64,000 nt of DNA from an uncultured delta proteobacterium. Lineage in GTDB: Bacteria > Desulfobacterota > Desulfovibrionia > Desulfovibrionales > Desulfovibrionaceae. The notes beneath the pieces are model-generated. The model was not told the DNA's origin and ran no database searches. It worked only from the letters and a program-made list of their open reading frames with translations. The stretch is taken from NCBI GenBank assembly GCA_903843965.1, contig CAIMRY010000023.1, forward strand, positions 52,231-116,230. The letters run 5' to 3'. Each line of letters starts with the position of its first letter. The first letter of the stretch is position 1. Shown piece after piece: positions 35,762 through 44,033 of this stretch. A program made the translations under genes and the position numbers.

Positions 35762-36469
35762 ATGGATCCACACACTTCGAACATCTCTGACAGCACAGAC
35801 ACCGCCTACACCATCGTGCCGCCGACGCAGAAAAACCCCACGGCGGAGCTCCGGTCCTGCCTGGAGGCCGTGTACGAGGCGCGCCTGCTGGAAAAGTCCG
35901 GGCGCTTCAGCCTGTGCATCCCGGAGCTGGGCCTGCTGGTGCACGACAAAAGCCTGGAGGCCGCCTACGCCAAGCTGAAGCAGGCCAGGGAGCAGCGCAT
36001 CATGGAGTACGCCTCCGAGGACCTGCTGTCCTGGCTTCCCCGGCCCGGCGCGGCCGGAACGGGCTCCCAGCCGGGCAGCGGCGAACCCCGGTTGCTGACC
36101 CGGCTGCGGCCCTTCCTCATCAAGGCCGTGATTGTCGGCGCGCTGTTCTTGTGGGCCATGAACATGGTCAACGACAGCGCGCGCAACATCGGCTACGGGC
36201 TGGAGAAGAAGCTCGACGGCCTAACCAGCATGTCCGCCGAGTCCATTGAGAAGAACCGCGCCAAATCCGCGCTGATCGCCGAGAAGCTCGGGCCCATCGT
36301 GCGCGAGCTGGCCGTGATGTTCCGCGACCAGCCCAGGCCCGAGGCCAAACCAGGGGCTGCCAGCGCGGACACCGGGGCGGCCACAGGGGCGGCCACAGGC
36401 GCGGGCATGGACGCGGCCAACGCCACCCAGGGCCAGCTCCCGGCCTTCCGGACGAAAGGCCAGCAGTAA
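35762..36469 (+). CDS. Single-TM protein of duplicated glycan-locus module, copy B
   Basis: 235 residues with AAGGGAGA upstream of the ATG. The soluble N-terminal part (about 28-85) contains RFSLCIPELGLLVHDKSLEA, a HicB-like strand-helix pattern. A TM segment spans about 118-140, then NIGYGLEKKLDGLTSM and a coiled helix. The tail is Gly/Ala/Thr-rich (TGAATGAATGAG). It is paralogous to the protein at 15443 in the same position relative to its large membrane partner. Unknown family; probably the partner subunit. Confidence 0.75.
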   Translation: MDPHTSNISDSTDTAYTIVPPTQKNPTAELRSCLEAVYEARLLEKSGRFSLCIPELGLLVHDKSLEAAYAKLKQAREQRIMEYASEDLLSWLPRPGAAGTGSQPGSGEPRLLTRLRPFLIKAVIVGALFLWAMNMVNDSARNIGYGLEKKLDGLTSMSAESIEKNRAKSALIAEKLGPIVRELAVMFRDQPRPEAKPGAASADTGAATGAATGAGMDAANATQGQLPAFRTKGQQ

Positions 36470-36520
36470 TCCGCAGGCGGGCCACAGCCCAGCCACATCA
36501 CCACGCCCAAGGAGCCACCC

Positions 36521-37768
36521 ATGACCTTACTCTCCGCCCAGGTCTCAAGCTACATGGACCGCTCCTCCTGGATCCGGCGCATGTTCGAGGCCGGGATCGA
36601 GCTCAAGAAACAGTACGGCGAGGACCAGGTCTGCGACTTCAGCCTGGGCAACCCGGACCTGCCGCCCCCGGCCTGCGTGTGCCAGGGCCTGCACGAGATC
36701 GCCGACGAGGCTGACGCGCCCTTCGCCTTCGGCTACATGCCGAACTTCGGCTACCCGCACGTGCGCGAGGCCTTGGCCGGGGTCGTCAGCACGGAACAGG
36801 GCACGCCCGTGGCGGCAACCGACCTGGTCATCACCTGCGGGGCCGCCGGGGCCATCAACGCCTTCTACCGCGCGGTGCTCGAACCCGGCGACGAAATCCT
36901 CTGCCCGTCGCCCTACTTCGTGGAATACGGCTTCTACGTGGAGAACCACGGCGGCGTGCTCAAGACCGCGCCCGCCAGACCCGGCACCTTTGATCTCGAC
37001 GTGGACGCGCTGGAGGCCGCCATCACCGACAAGACCGCCGTTGTGCTCATCAACTCGCCCAACAACCCCACCGGAGTGGTCTACCCACGCGAGAGCCTGG
37101 TCCAATTGGCCGAGATGCTGAAACGCAAGAGCGCCGGGCGCAGGCGGCCCATCTTCCTGCTGGCTGACGAGCCGTACCGCTTCCTGGCCTTTGACGGCAC
37201 GGAGGTGCCCTCGCTCCTGCCGCTGTACCCGCACACGGTGGTGGTCAGCTCGTTCTCCAAGAACCTGTCCCTGGCCGGGGCGCGCGTGGGCTACGCTTTG
37301 GTCAACCCGGCCATGCCGGACAAGGCCGAGCTCGTGGGCGGCATCATCCTGGCCAACCGCATCCTGGGCTTTGTCAACGCGCCCGCCCTGGCCCAGAAGC
37401 TCTTGTTCAAGACCCTGGGCTCCCAGGTCGACGCCAGCATCTACGCCACCCGGCGCGACGCCATGCGCGAGGTGCTCGACGCGGCGGGCTACACCTACCC
37501 CCTGCCGCGCGGGGCCTTCTACTTCTTCCCCCAGGCCCCCGGCGGCGACGATGTGGCCTTTGTCCAGCTGCTGCTGGAGGAGCGCATCCTGGCCGTGCCG
37601 GGCAAGGGCTTCGGCTGTCCCGGCCACTTCCGCCTGGCCTTCTGCGTGGGCGAGCACGTCATCCGCCGCGCCCAGGCCGGGTTCAAGCGCGCGCTGGAAA
37701 AGGCGAGAAGTAGAGAATATGCTCCGCAGGCCAGGGGCGCTGCCCCTGGACCCCGCCAAAGGGCCTGA
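36521..37768 (+). CDS. Class I/II pyridoxal-phosphate aminotransferase
   Basis: 415 residues. Fold-type I features: CDFSLGNPDLPPP, ITCGAAGAINAFYRAVL, INSPNNPTGVVYPRE, LLADEPYRFLAF and the Schiff-base loop SSFSKNLSLAGARVGY. This is the AspB-like group with a broad range (aspartate, alanine, others). The last 13 or so residues (QARGAAPGPRQRA) and the stop codon come from a dispersed GC repeat (37731-37786), so the natural C-terminus has probably been replaced. Ribosome site CCAAGGAG. Confidence 0.88.
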   Translation: MTLLSAQVSSYMDRSSWIRRMFEAGIELKKQYGEDQVCDFSLGNPDLPPPACVCQGLHEIADEADAPFAFGYMPNFGYPHVREALAGVVSTEQGTPVAATDLVITCGAAGAINAFYRAVLEPGDEILCPSPYFVEYGFYVENHGGVLKTAPARPGTFDLDVDALEAAITDKTAVVLINSPNNPTGVVYPRESLVQLAEMLKRKSAGRRRPIFLLADEPYRFLAFDGTEVPSLLPLYPHTVVVSSFSKNLSLAGARVGYALVNPAMPDKAELVGGIILANRILGFVNAPALAQKLLFKTLGSQVDASIYATRRDAMREVLDAAGYTYPLPRGAFYFFPQAPGGDDVAFVQLLLEERILAVPGKGFGCPGHFRLAFCVGEHVIRRAQAGFKRALEKARSREYAPQARGAAPGPRQRA

Positions 37769-37786
37769 GGCCCTCTGGACTCCCCA
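37731..37786. repeat. Dispersed GC repeat, copy 1
   Basis: Two palindromic cores in series: CCAGGGGCGCTGCCCCTGG (37731-37749) and GCCAAAGGGCCTGAGGCCCT (37755 onward) ending CTCTGGACTCCCCA. The second half recurs at 56300-56332 with one extra base. Confidence 0.85.
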
Positions 37787-37788
37787 TG

Positions 37789-37838
37789 ACGCCGAAAGGG
37801 CTGTTTCAGGCAGGAACCTGAAGCAGCCCTTTCGGCGT
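37789..37838. terminator. Long bidirectional hairpin
   Basis: Two 22-base arms, beginning ACGCCGAAAGGGCTG and ending CAGCCCTTTCGGCGT, pair along their full length with one G-T pair around the six-base loop CAGGAA. It lies between the convergent aminotransferase and hydrolase genes. No T-run, so termination efficiency is uncertain. Confidence 0.6.
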
Positions 37839-37948
37839 GTGTGCGGCATGGTGAACATGAAGCGTGTGCAAGCGGCCTTGGCAAGCGGGCAAGACCAGGG
37901 CACGACACCCTTGAAGCCCCTGAAGGGGGTCAGCCCTCGCCCGAGCCC

Positions 37949-39184
37949 CTAGGGCCAGGGCAGGCCGAGCTTGTAGCCGCCGAGGGTGGGACCGGTGGCG
38001 CTGTCGGTGACGATGAGCCGCCAGAAGGTCTGGCCGCTGGTGCTGCGGTCCTGGTTGCCGGTCGGAGCCGGGAAGGTGCGCGTGCTGACCGGGCAGACGT
38101 ATTCCTGCAGCAGCTTGCCTGTCTGACGGGTGCAGCCGTCGGTGAACACGCAGCGCAGATCAGTCAGCACGGCGCGGCTGTCGCCGATCCAGGAGTGGCC
38201 GAGCAGGTCGGTGCGCACGTCGGAAACATCGGTGACGGAGAGGCCGGGCACGCAGACCACGTTCTTGCCCAGGCGCTCGTAGTCGCCGCCCTGAACCAGG
38301 GCCGAGGCGGCCAGGGCCATGTCCGAGCGCGAGGCGTAGAGCACGATGCGCGCGCCCAGGCTCATGAGCTTCTGCGCATGCTGGTCGAGGAAGATCTCGC
38401 GGTCCACGTCCGGCGCAGCCAGCACGATGTTCCTGATCTTCTTCAGGTCCGCGTTGCCCGCGCGCGCGCATTCGTCGGCCAGCTCGCTGTAGGCGCGGAT
38501 GAAGACCTCGTTGCCCATGCTGTGCACCACCACGTTCACCCGGCCCACAAAGCGCGCGGCCACCACGTCGGACAAAAGCTGCTTCAGGTAATGCACTGCC
38601 CAGTAGGCGTTGTTGCGGTCCTGCAAATAGCTGGCGGCGCTGCCCACCGAGGGCCAGCTGTACAACAGCGCCGCGCCCTGAAAGCCCACGCCGTGGGCGA
38701 TGCGCGTGGCGGTCTTGGCCGCGTCCTCAAAGCTGTTGTCAAAGCCATGCACAAAGAGCAGCACCTCGCGGTTTGGGGTGCGCGCGGCGGCGCGCTCCAG
38801 CTCCGTGATGAAGGCGGCGCGGGAGAGGCGGCTGGTGGTCTCCAGCCCGACGTTGACGTCCATGCGGTCCGAGGCCCCGGCACCGGCGCCGCTCAGGCTC
38901 ATGCGGCACTCGCCGTAGGAGGTCTCGCGCGAGCGCAGTGCGCCGTAGCGGGCGCTGCGGGTCAGGGTGCCCACGTCAAGGACGTTGCGGCTGGTGGCGT
39001 AGAACAGGCTGGGCCGCAGCCAGTTCTGGGGGGGGGAGGCCAGTGGCGGCGGCGGCAGCACAGGCCCCGGCGCCGGTGCAGGCGGGGGCAGGGCCTTGTC
39101 GGCGCAGGCCGAAAGCAGGGTCAAGAGCGCCAAAAGGGCAGCCAGGACGAGAAAAGCGCGGGGGGAGCGGGCTTGGGTTGTCAT
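37949..39184 (-). CDS. Lipoprotein alpha/beta hydrolase (DUF900 family)
   Basis: 411 residues. Lipobox LSAC near residue 22, then a Pro-rich linker (PPPAPAPGP). Hydrolase core: VLLFVHGFDNSFEDAAKTA (oxyanion strand), nucleophile elbow VVHSMGNEV (GxSxG variant HSMGN), and acidic IVLAAPDVDREIF. DUF900 proteins are serine esterase-like; substrate unknown. It sits downstream of the Csd4-like gene on the same strand, separated by 125 bases, so it may be co-transcribed. The start ATG has a weak ribosome site. Confidence 0.82.
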   Translation of the reverse strand: MTTQARSPRAFLVLAALLALLTLLSACADKALPPPAPAPGPVLPPPPLASPPQNWLRPSLFYATSRNVLDVGTLTRSARYGALRSRETSYGECRMSLSGAGAGASDRMDVNVGLETTSRLSRAAFITELERAAARTPNREVLLFVHGFDNSFEDAAKTATRIAHGVGFQGAALLYSWPSVGSAASYLQDRNNAYWAVHYLKQLLSDVVAARFVGRVNVVVHSMGNEVFIRAYSELADECARAGNADLKKIRNIVLAAPDVDREIFLDQHAQKLMSLGARIVLYASRSDMALAASALVQGGDYERLGKNVVCVPGLSVTDVSDVRTDLLGHSWIGDSRAVLTDLRCVFTDGCTRQTGKLLQEYVCPVSTRTFPAPTGNQDRSTSGQTFWRLIVTDSATGPTLGGYKLGLPWP

Positions 39185-39309
39185 GGGCCAGGGTGTTACA
39201 CCCGCCGCTGGCAGCCCGCAAGGGGCCAGCAAATGGCCGCACGCATGCGCTCCCGGACGCCCTCCGCGCAGACCTCGGCTAAACCTGGAACCAGGTCTAA
39301 AACCTGTGC

Positions 39310-41463
39310 CTAGAAGCGTTCGGTGCGGTCCGGGTTGGCCGAGAGGCGTTTGGCCGTGGCCAGGGCCGTGGCCTCGGCCTTCATGTCCGCATTTGCGGAG
39401 ATCTTGGCGTCTGCCCCGGGCGCAGATTTGGCGGCGGTCTTGGCTGCGGGCTTGGCCACAGACTTGGCGGCGATCTTGGAAGCAGGCTTGGCGGCAGACT
39501 TTGCGTCGGCCTTGGCCATGGGTTTGGCAGCGCCCTTGCTCACGGGCTTCACGGCCTTGACAGCGGGCTTGGCCACGACTTTGGCGATGCGCTTGGGCGT
39601 TGGCTTGGTCTCGGTCTGGGTGGCCGCTGCGGCCTCGGGCACGGCCTCCGGTTTGGCCGGGGCGGCCTTGTCAACGGACTTGTCAGACACCTTGCCGCCG
39701 ACTTTGGCCGCACCGGAAGGCACCAGGGTCATGGCCCCCAGCCCGGCAAAGGTGGTGGCCTGGCGCAGGGACAAAAGCTGGGGCTGGCCCGCCTCCACGC
39801 GGAATTTCTCGCCGGTCTTGAGCGGCCGGTTGCCCAGCACGGGCAGCAGCCGGTTGGCCGGGCCGTTGCTCTGCGCGTCGGCCATGGAGTACTCGCCGGG
39901 CGGCAGCGAGACCTCGCCGCCGGAGGTCCAGCGCACGGTGACGGGCTGGCCCTTGGCGTCCAGGAGCTTGAGGCTCTGGACCAGGCGCGGCTCCACGTCC
40001 ACATAGAAATACGCCGGGCGCGCGCCTGCCGTCTCGCGCAGGACCTGGTAGCGGGCCACGTCCTTGGTGGGTCCGGGCAGGCGGTACTTGCTGATGAAGC
40101 TCTCCGGGTCGAGGATGATCTCCCAGCCCATGTCCTGGCCGTCGTTGGCCCAGGGCCGCGCGGTATAGCCCTTGAAGTTCAGCACTTCCTTCCACTTGCT
40201 GCCCAGCACCCCGTCGATGAGCAGCTGGTCGCCCACCACCGCGCGCAAGACGCCGCCGTGCTTCACCTGCATGGACTTGCCGTTGAGCCAGCAGACGAAC
40301 ACCGGAGGTCCGTTGGGCAGGGGCGGCGGCATCTCGCCGGCGAAGCGCACCAGGGTCGTGGAGACCTTGCGGCCGTCCACCCTGGTCTCCAGCTCCTGGA
40401 AGCGCTCCAGGGCCATGCGCGGGGAATCCACGAGGTTCACGCCCTTGCGGTCCGAGGCGAACACCGCCACCACCTGGCCGTGGGCCTCCTTGCCGGCGCT
40501 GCCGGGGTCCACCTTGAGGGTGCCGCCGGGCGGCAGGGCCAGGGCCTGGCCGTCGAGCGACTTGCCGTTGATGCGCACGCGGTGGTCGCGCTCGTGCAGG
40601 CGCACGATCTCGTCGGCGTCCACGTTGACCGGCACGATCTCCACACCGCAGTACTTGAGCAGCACGGTGGTGGCGTAGACCTGGTGCTTGACCTTCCAGC
40701 CCAGGGCCCCGATGTTCTTGCTGACCTCCACGGCCATGGCCGGGATGCTCAGGTTGGCCAGGGCATAGAATGTCAGGGACTTGCGCATTTCCTTGGCGTA
40801 CTGGCTGTCCGGCTCAAAGGTGCGGGTGTTGAACAACTTGAACTGGAGGTCCTGCTCCTTCACCGTGGCGTTGATCTCGGTCAGGGCCGAATTGACCAGT
40901 CGGGCCAGGTCCAGGCGCTCATGGGTGTTGGCGTCGATGATCACGGACTGGCCCCAGCGCGAGGGGTTGCGCAGGGCGTTCACGTACTTCGTGTCGTAAA
41001 AGCCGGAGCCCTCGTGCAGGTGGATCAGCGCACTCGACTGCGAGAGCAGGAAGCGCACCACCCGGGCCAGCCGGTCCTCGTAGAACTGGTTGTAGTCGCG
41101 GTCGAAGCGGCGGTTCATGTCCACGTTGACGGCGCGCTGGTGCACGTGGATGGAGGGCACGTTGGCCCTGGGCACCACGATGAGGTTGCCCTTCAGCACG
41201 CGGCTTTCGGCCAGGATCTGCGCGGAGAGGAAACCCGTGGGCTCGTCGCCCTGGATGCCGCCCTGGATCATCACCGTGGGGCCGGGGGTCTCGCCCTGGA
41301 TGAAGACCACAGGCAGAGGATACTGCGTGCCCTCAAAAAACACGAAGCTGCTGCGCGTGGGTGCCGGACTCGGCCCGGCGGACGCCAAGCCCGGCCCTGC
41401 GCACGCCAAAAGAACCGCAGCGGAAAGAAGGAGGCTAATTGCCCAGTGAGTATGTTTCGCCAA
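39310..41463 (-). CDS. Csd4/M99-like DL-carboxypeptidase (peptidoglycan trimming)
   Basis: 717 residues from TTG at 41463. Signal peptide ends LASAG (about residue 30). The M14-fold zinc site is the unusual glutamine version: Gln71 and Glu74 in GGIQGDEPTG, and His148/His150 in IHLHEGSGF. In Helicobacter Csd4, Gln replaces the usual first His ligand; the enzyme trims tripeptide stems and is needed for helical shape. A late IPAMAVEVSK could hold the catalytic Glu. The C-terminal approximately 110 residues are a Lys/Ala tetrapeptide tail probably binding the wall or membrane. Overlaps the upstream membrane gene by 29 bp. Confidence 0.82.
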   Translation of the reverse strand: MAKHTHWAISLLLSAAVLLACAGPGLASAGPSPAPTRSSFVFFEGTQYPLPVVFIQGETPGPTVMIQGGIQGDEPTGFLSAQILAESRVLKGNLIVVPRANVPSIHVHQRAVNVDMNRRFDRDYNQFYEDRLARVVRFLLSQSSALIHLHEGSGFYDTKYVNALRNPSRWGQSVIIDANTHERLDLARLVNSALTEINATVKEQDLQFKLFNTRTFEPDSQYAKEMRKSLTFYALANLSIPAMAVEVSKNIGALGWKVKHQVYATTVLLKYCGVEIVPVNVDADEIVRLHERDHRVRINGKSLDGQALALPPGGTLKVDPGSAGKEAHGQVVAVFASDRKGVNLVDSPRMALERFQELETRVDGRKVSTTLVRFAGEMPPPLPNGPPVFVCWLNGKSMQVKHGGVLRAVVGDQLLIDGVLGSKWKEVLNFKGYTARPWANDGQDMGWEIILDPESFISKYRLPGPTKDVARYQVLRETAGARPAYFYVDVEPRLVQSLKLLDAKGQPVTVRWTSGGEVSLPPGEYSMADAQSNGPANRLLPVLGNRPLKTGEKFRVEAGQPQLLSLRQATTFAGLGAMTLVPSGAAKVGGKVSDKSVDKAAPAKPEAVPEAAAATQTETKPTPKRIAKVVAKPAVKAVKPVSKGAAKPMAKADAKSAAKPASKIAAKSVAKPAAKTAAKSAPGADAKISANADMKAEATALATAKRLSANPDRTERF
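39428..39547. repeat. 12-bp periodic array encoding the Lys/Ala tail
   Basis: Ten degenerate 12-base units, nearly all starting TTGGC on the plus strand, encode xAKxA tetrapeptides on the minus strand at the end of the Csd4-like protein. In-frame expansions or losses would change tail length without frameshift. Confidence 0.8.
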
Positions 41464-42109
41464 AGATGAGAACCCCTTCGGAAGTCTTGATCTCGATGCG
41501 CAGACCCAGGGCCTCTCGGCGGGTCAGGCCTTCGGGGGCGGGGGCGCTCGTGGAGATGCGTTTGAAGCGCTGGATCTGATAGGTCAGGTCTGACGCCGGG
41601 ACGTTGAGCGGGTGCAGGCTGCCGTCGTTGCGCAGGAGCAGCATGCGGATGTCGCCGGAAAGGGCCTCGCTGCCGCGATTGTTCAGGTCAAAGGACACGT
41701 TCACGTTCTGCGAGCTGACCTGGGCCCGGAAATTCTCCACGGTCATGGCCCCGGTGTTGACCAGGGCGAAGACGCGCTGGGCCGTGGCGGCGCTCTGCTT
41801 GTCCTGGGCCTGGTTCTTGGCCGGCTCCTTCCCCTGGCCCTGGGATTTCTGGATCTTGTCGAGGTTGCCCAGCCGCTCCATGGACACCTGCGCCTCGGCC
41901 AGGTTGGACTCCATGACGCGGCGTTCGCTTAACAGCGAGCGGTACCCGACGAATGAACGCAACCCGACGATCAGCCCCACCAGAACCAGCAGGGCCACGC
42001 TGCCGGACACCCAAAGCAGCCCCTTGAGCCGCCGTGGGCTGACCCGGAATGATTTCACATCCGAGTTGTCGCGCATGAACAGGACGCTAAAATTGCTGTC
42101 CTTGGTCAC
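41435..42109 (-). CDS. Membrane-anchored coiled-coil protein of cell-shape operon
   Basis: 224 residues. A basic cytoplasmic start (LFMRDNSDVKSFRVSPRRLK), one TM helix (about 30-50), a coiled-coil region (about 55-85), a Gln/Lys linker, then a beta-rich domain containing VNVSFDLNNRGSEALSGDI and ending ILIFGETYSLGN-like. The N-terminal lead resembles those of Csd1/2-type M23 proteins, but no peptidase domain is present. It overlaps the Csd6-like gene by 4 bp and the Csd4-like gene by 29 bp, strongly suggesting one complex or pathway. Family not recognised. Confidence 0.72.
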   Translation of the reverse strand: MTKDSNFSVLFMRDNSDVKSFRVSPRRLKGLLWVSGSVALLVLVGLIVGLRSFVGYRSLLSERRVMESNLAEAQVSMERLGNLDKIQKSQGQGKEPAKNQAQDKQSAATAQRVFALVNTGAMTVENFRAQVSSQNVNVSFDLNNRGSEALSGDIRMLLLRNDGSLHPLNVPASDLTYQIQRFKRISTSAPAPEGLTRREALGLRIEIKTSEGVLIFGETYSLGN

Positions 42110-43404
42110 ATCTTGCTCCAGGTTTCACTCAGGATGACAAAGGAGTCGCCCTTGGGCGCGACGATCAACGTCTTTTGACCCTTTTCCGAATACCCCGCGG
42201 AATCCTCGTAGGTCTGCACGAAGCTGACCTTGAAGCCCTTCTGGTGCATGGCCACCTCGACCTTGTCGGCGGCGATGCGCGTGGGCGTCTTGCTGGCCCA
42301 CAGCTGGGTCTTGTAGTCGCGCATGGCCTTGGCGCTGGTGAGCTTGCCGTTGACTGCGTTGTCGGCGTAATAGCTGATGTACTTGTCCACATCCACGGCC
42401 AGCCAGGCCTCCAGCCAGCCCTTGAGCAGGCGGTCCATCTCGGCGCGCTTGGAGGCCAGATAGCGGGCCTCCAGCCCAGGGGCGGCCTCGGTGTACTCTC
42501 CTCCCACGATGCGCCAGGCGCCGTCCTTGTCCTTTTGCCAATAGAAGCGCTTGCCCACGGACGAGAGCAGGTCCTGGGTGCGGTAGTATTGCTCGAAGGT
42601 GGTGACCCAGTAGTCAGGCCCCTGGATGACGCGCACGTTGTCCACCATGACGTCGATCCACGGCTGGCGGCTGAAGATGCTCTGCTTGTGGCTCTTGAAG
42701 GAGGCAAAGCTCGTGCCCTCGGTCTGGGCGAACTTCTCGGGCTGGAAGTAGTCGAAGAAGCGGTCGCTCTTGTTCCGCCAGTCCGAAGCCCAGTGGCGCA
42801 CGCGCTCGGCCAAAAGGTGCGCGGTGGGCTCCACCGGCCCGGCGTCCCTGGTCCAGGTGACCTTCTTGGCGATGACCACCGGCGTGCCAGGGGGGATGTG
42901 CCCGTTCAGGGCCGCAATGTCCGGCGCGGTCAGGGCCACGCAGCCCTTGGTGTCGTTGCTGACGAACTGCTTGCCCCGGCCGTGGATCCAGATGCCGTGC
43001 CCGGTCTTGCCCTTGAGGCGGTCCACCGGGTTCGGGTAGTTCAGGCTGAAGGCATGGTCGCCGTACAGCCCGTAGTCGAGCTTGCCGGGAACCTTCTCCT
43101 CTACGAAATACACGCCCTCCGGGGTGCGCATGTCGCCCTCGCGCATCTTGTCGCCCAGGGCGGAGCCGGTGGTGCAGGGCAGCTTGCGGAGGACCTCCAG
43201 CGGGCTCTTCCTGGTGAACATGTAAAAGGTCTGGGAGTCCTTGTCGATGCCGATCATGAGTTCCGGCAAGGCCGTGTGCGATGAGACCTGGGTGACCCAG
43301 CCGGGAGTGCCGACGGAGGAGGAAGCGCCATGCCCGGCGGCCAGGCCCAGGCAGGGCGAGAGCGTCAGGGCGGCGAGAAGTGTTGCGATGCGTGCGACTT
43401 TCAA
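42106..43404 (-). CDS. Csd6/Pgp2-like L,D-transpeptidase-fold protein with NTF2-like domain
   Basis: 432 residues from TTG with GGAAGAG upstream; signal peptide of about 23 residues. The YkuD domain (about 45-185) has GHGIWIHGRG and the catalytic-Cys loop SNDTKGCVALT. A C-terminal NTF2-like domain (about 300-430, GWLEAWLAVDVDKYISYYAD) completes the architecture of Helicobacter Csd6 and Campylobacter Pgp2. Those enzymes act as LD-carboxypeptidases on tetrapeptides; trimming makes the tripeptide that is substrate for Csd4. Order with the following genes matches sequential processing of peptidoglycan. Confidence 0.85.
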   Translation of the reverse strand: MKVARIATLLAALTLSPCLGLAAGHGASSSVGTPGWVTQVSSHTALPELMIGIDKDSQTFYMFTRKSPLEVLRKLPCTTGSALGDKMREGDMRTPEGVYFVEEKVPGKLDYGLYGDHAFSLNYPNPVDRLKGKTGHGIWIHGRGKQFVSNDTKGCVALTAPDIAALNGHIPPGTPVVIAKKVTWTRDAGPVEPTAHLLAERVRHWASDWRNKSDRFFDYFQPEKFAQTEGTSFASFKSHKQSIFSRQPWIDVMVDNVRVIQGPDYWVTTFEQYYRTQDLLSSVGKRFYWQKDKDGAWRIVGGEYTEAAPGLEARYLASKRAEMDRLLKGWLEAWLAVDVDKYISYYADNAVNGKLTSAKAMRDYKTQLWASKTPTRIAADKVEVAMHQKGFKVSFVQTYEDSAGYSEKGQKTLIVAPKGDSFVILSETWSKM

Positions 43405-43466
43405 AGGCTCTTCCAGGTCTGTTTCGGCATCCCGCTTAAGAAACAGGAACGCCCGTTGAAGGAAGT

Positions 43467-44033
43467 CTAGCCTCTGGCCGCAGCCAAAAGCTCGTTGCGC
43501 GTAAAGATGGACTCAAGCTTAAGGCCTGCCCCGGCCAGGCGCTCCGGCCCGCCCTCCTCGCGGTTCAACACGCAGAGCACGGCCCCGACGTTGAACCCTG
43601 CGGCGCGCAGACGCTCGGCCGCTGTGACCAGCGTGCCGCCGGTGGTGACCACGTCCTCCAGCAGGGCCACGGTTGCGCCCTTTTGGAAGTTCTTCAGGCC
43701 CTCAAGATACTGGTCGGTGCCGTGGCCCTTGGAGGCCTTGCGGATGATCATGGCTGGCAGCGGGCAGCCATCCAGGTGCGAGAGCACGCTGACGGCGGAC
43801 ACCAGCGGATCGGCGCCCAGGGTCATGCCGGCCACACCGCGCGCGTCCGTGCCCTTGAGCATGGAAAGAAAGAGTTTGCCGATGAGAAAGCCGCCCTCAG
43901 GGTGAAGCGCCGTTTGCTTGCAGTCAAAATAATAGTCGCTCTTCCGACCCGAGGTGAGGGTGACCTCCCCCTGGACATAGGACAGCGCCATCAGGTGACG
44001 AGCAAGCTTAGCCTTCAAATCATTCACTTTCAC
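43467..44033 (-). CDS. pyrE: Orotate phosphoribosyltransferase
   Basis: 188 residues. The PRPP loop LLEDVVTTGGTLVTAAERL and the substrate-side GVAGMTLGADPL are clear, as is the IIRKASKGHGT loop. Makes OMP from orotate and PRPP in pyrimidine synthesis. The GTG start overlaps the purB stop as GTGA. The next gene on the strand, the Csd6-like one, begins 62 bases downstream with no terminator seen between them. Confidence 0.92.
   Translation of the reverse strand: MKVNDLKAKLARHLMALSYVQGEVTLTSGRKSDYYFDCKQTALHPEGGFLIGKLFLSMLKGTDARGVAGMTLGADPLVSAVSVLSHLDGCPLPAMIIRKASKGHGTDQYLEGLKNFQKGATVALLEDVVTTGGTLVTAAERLRAAGFNVGAVLCVLNREEGGPERLAGAGLKLESIFTRNELLAAARG

Noticed and set aside
33592..35802. 736-codon minus-strand frame opposite the membrane protein
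   Set aside because: Gln/Gly/His-rich antisense shadow.
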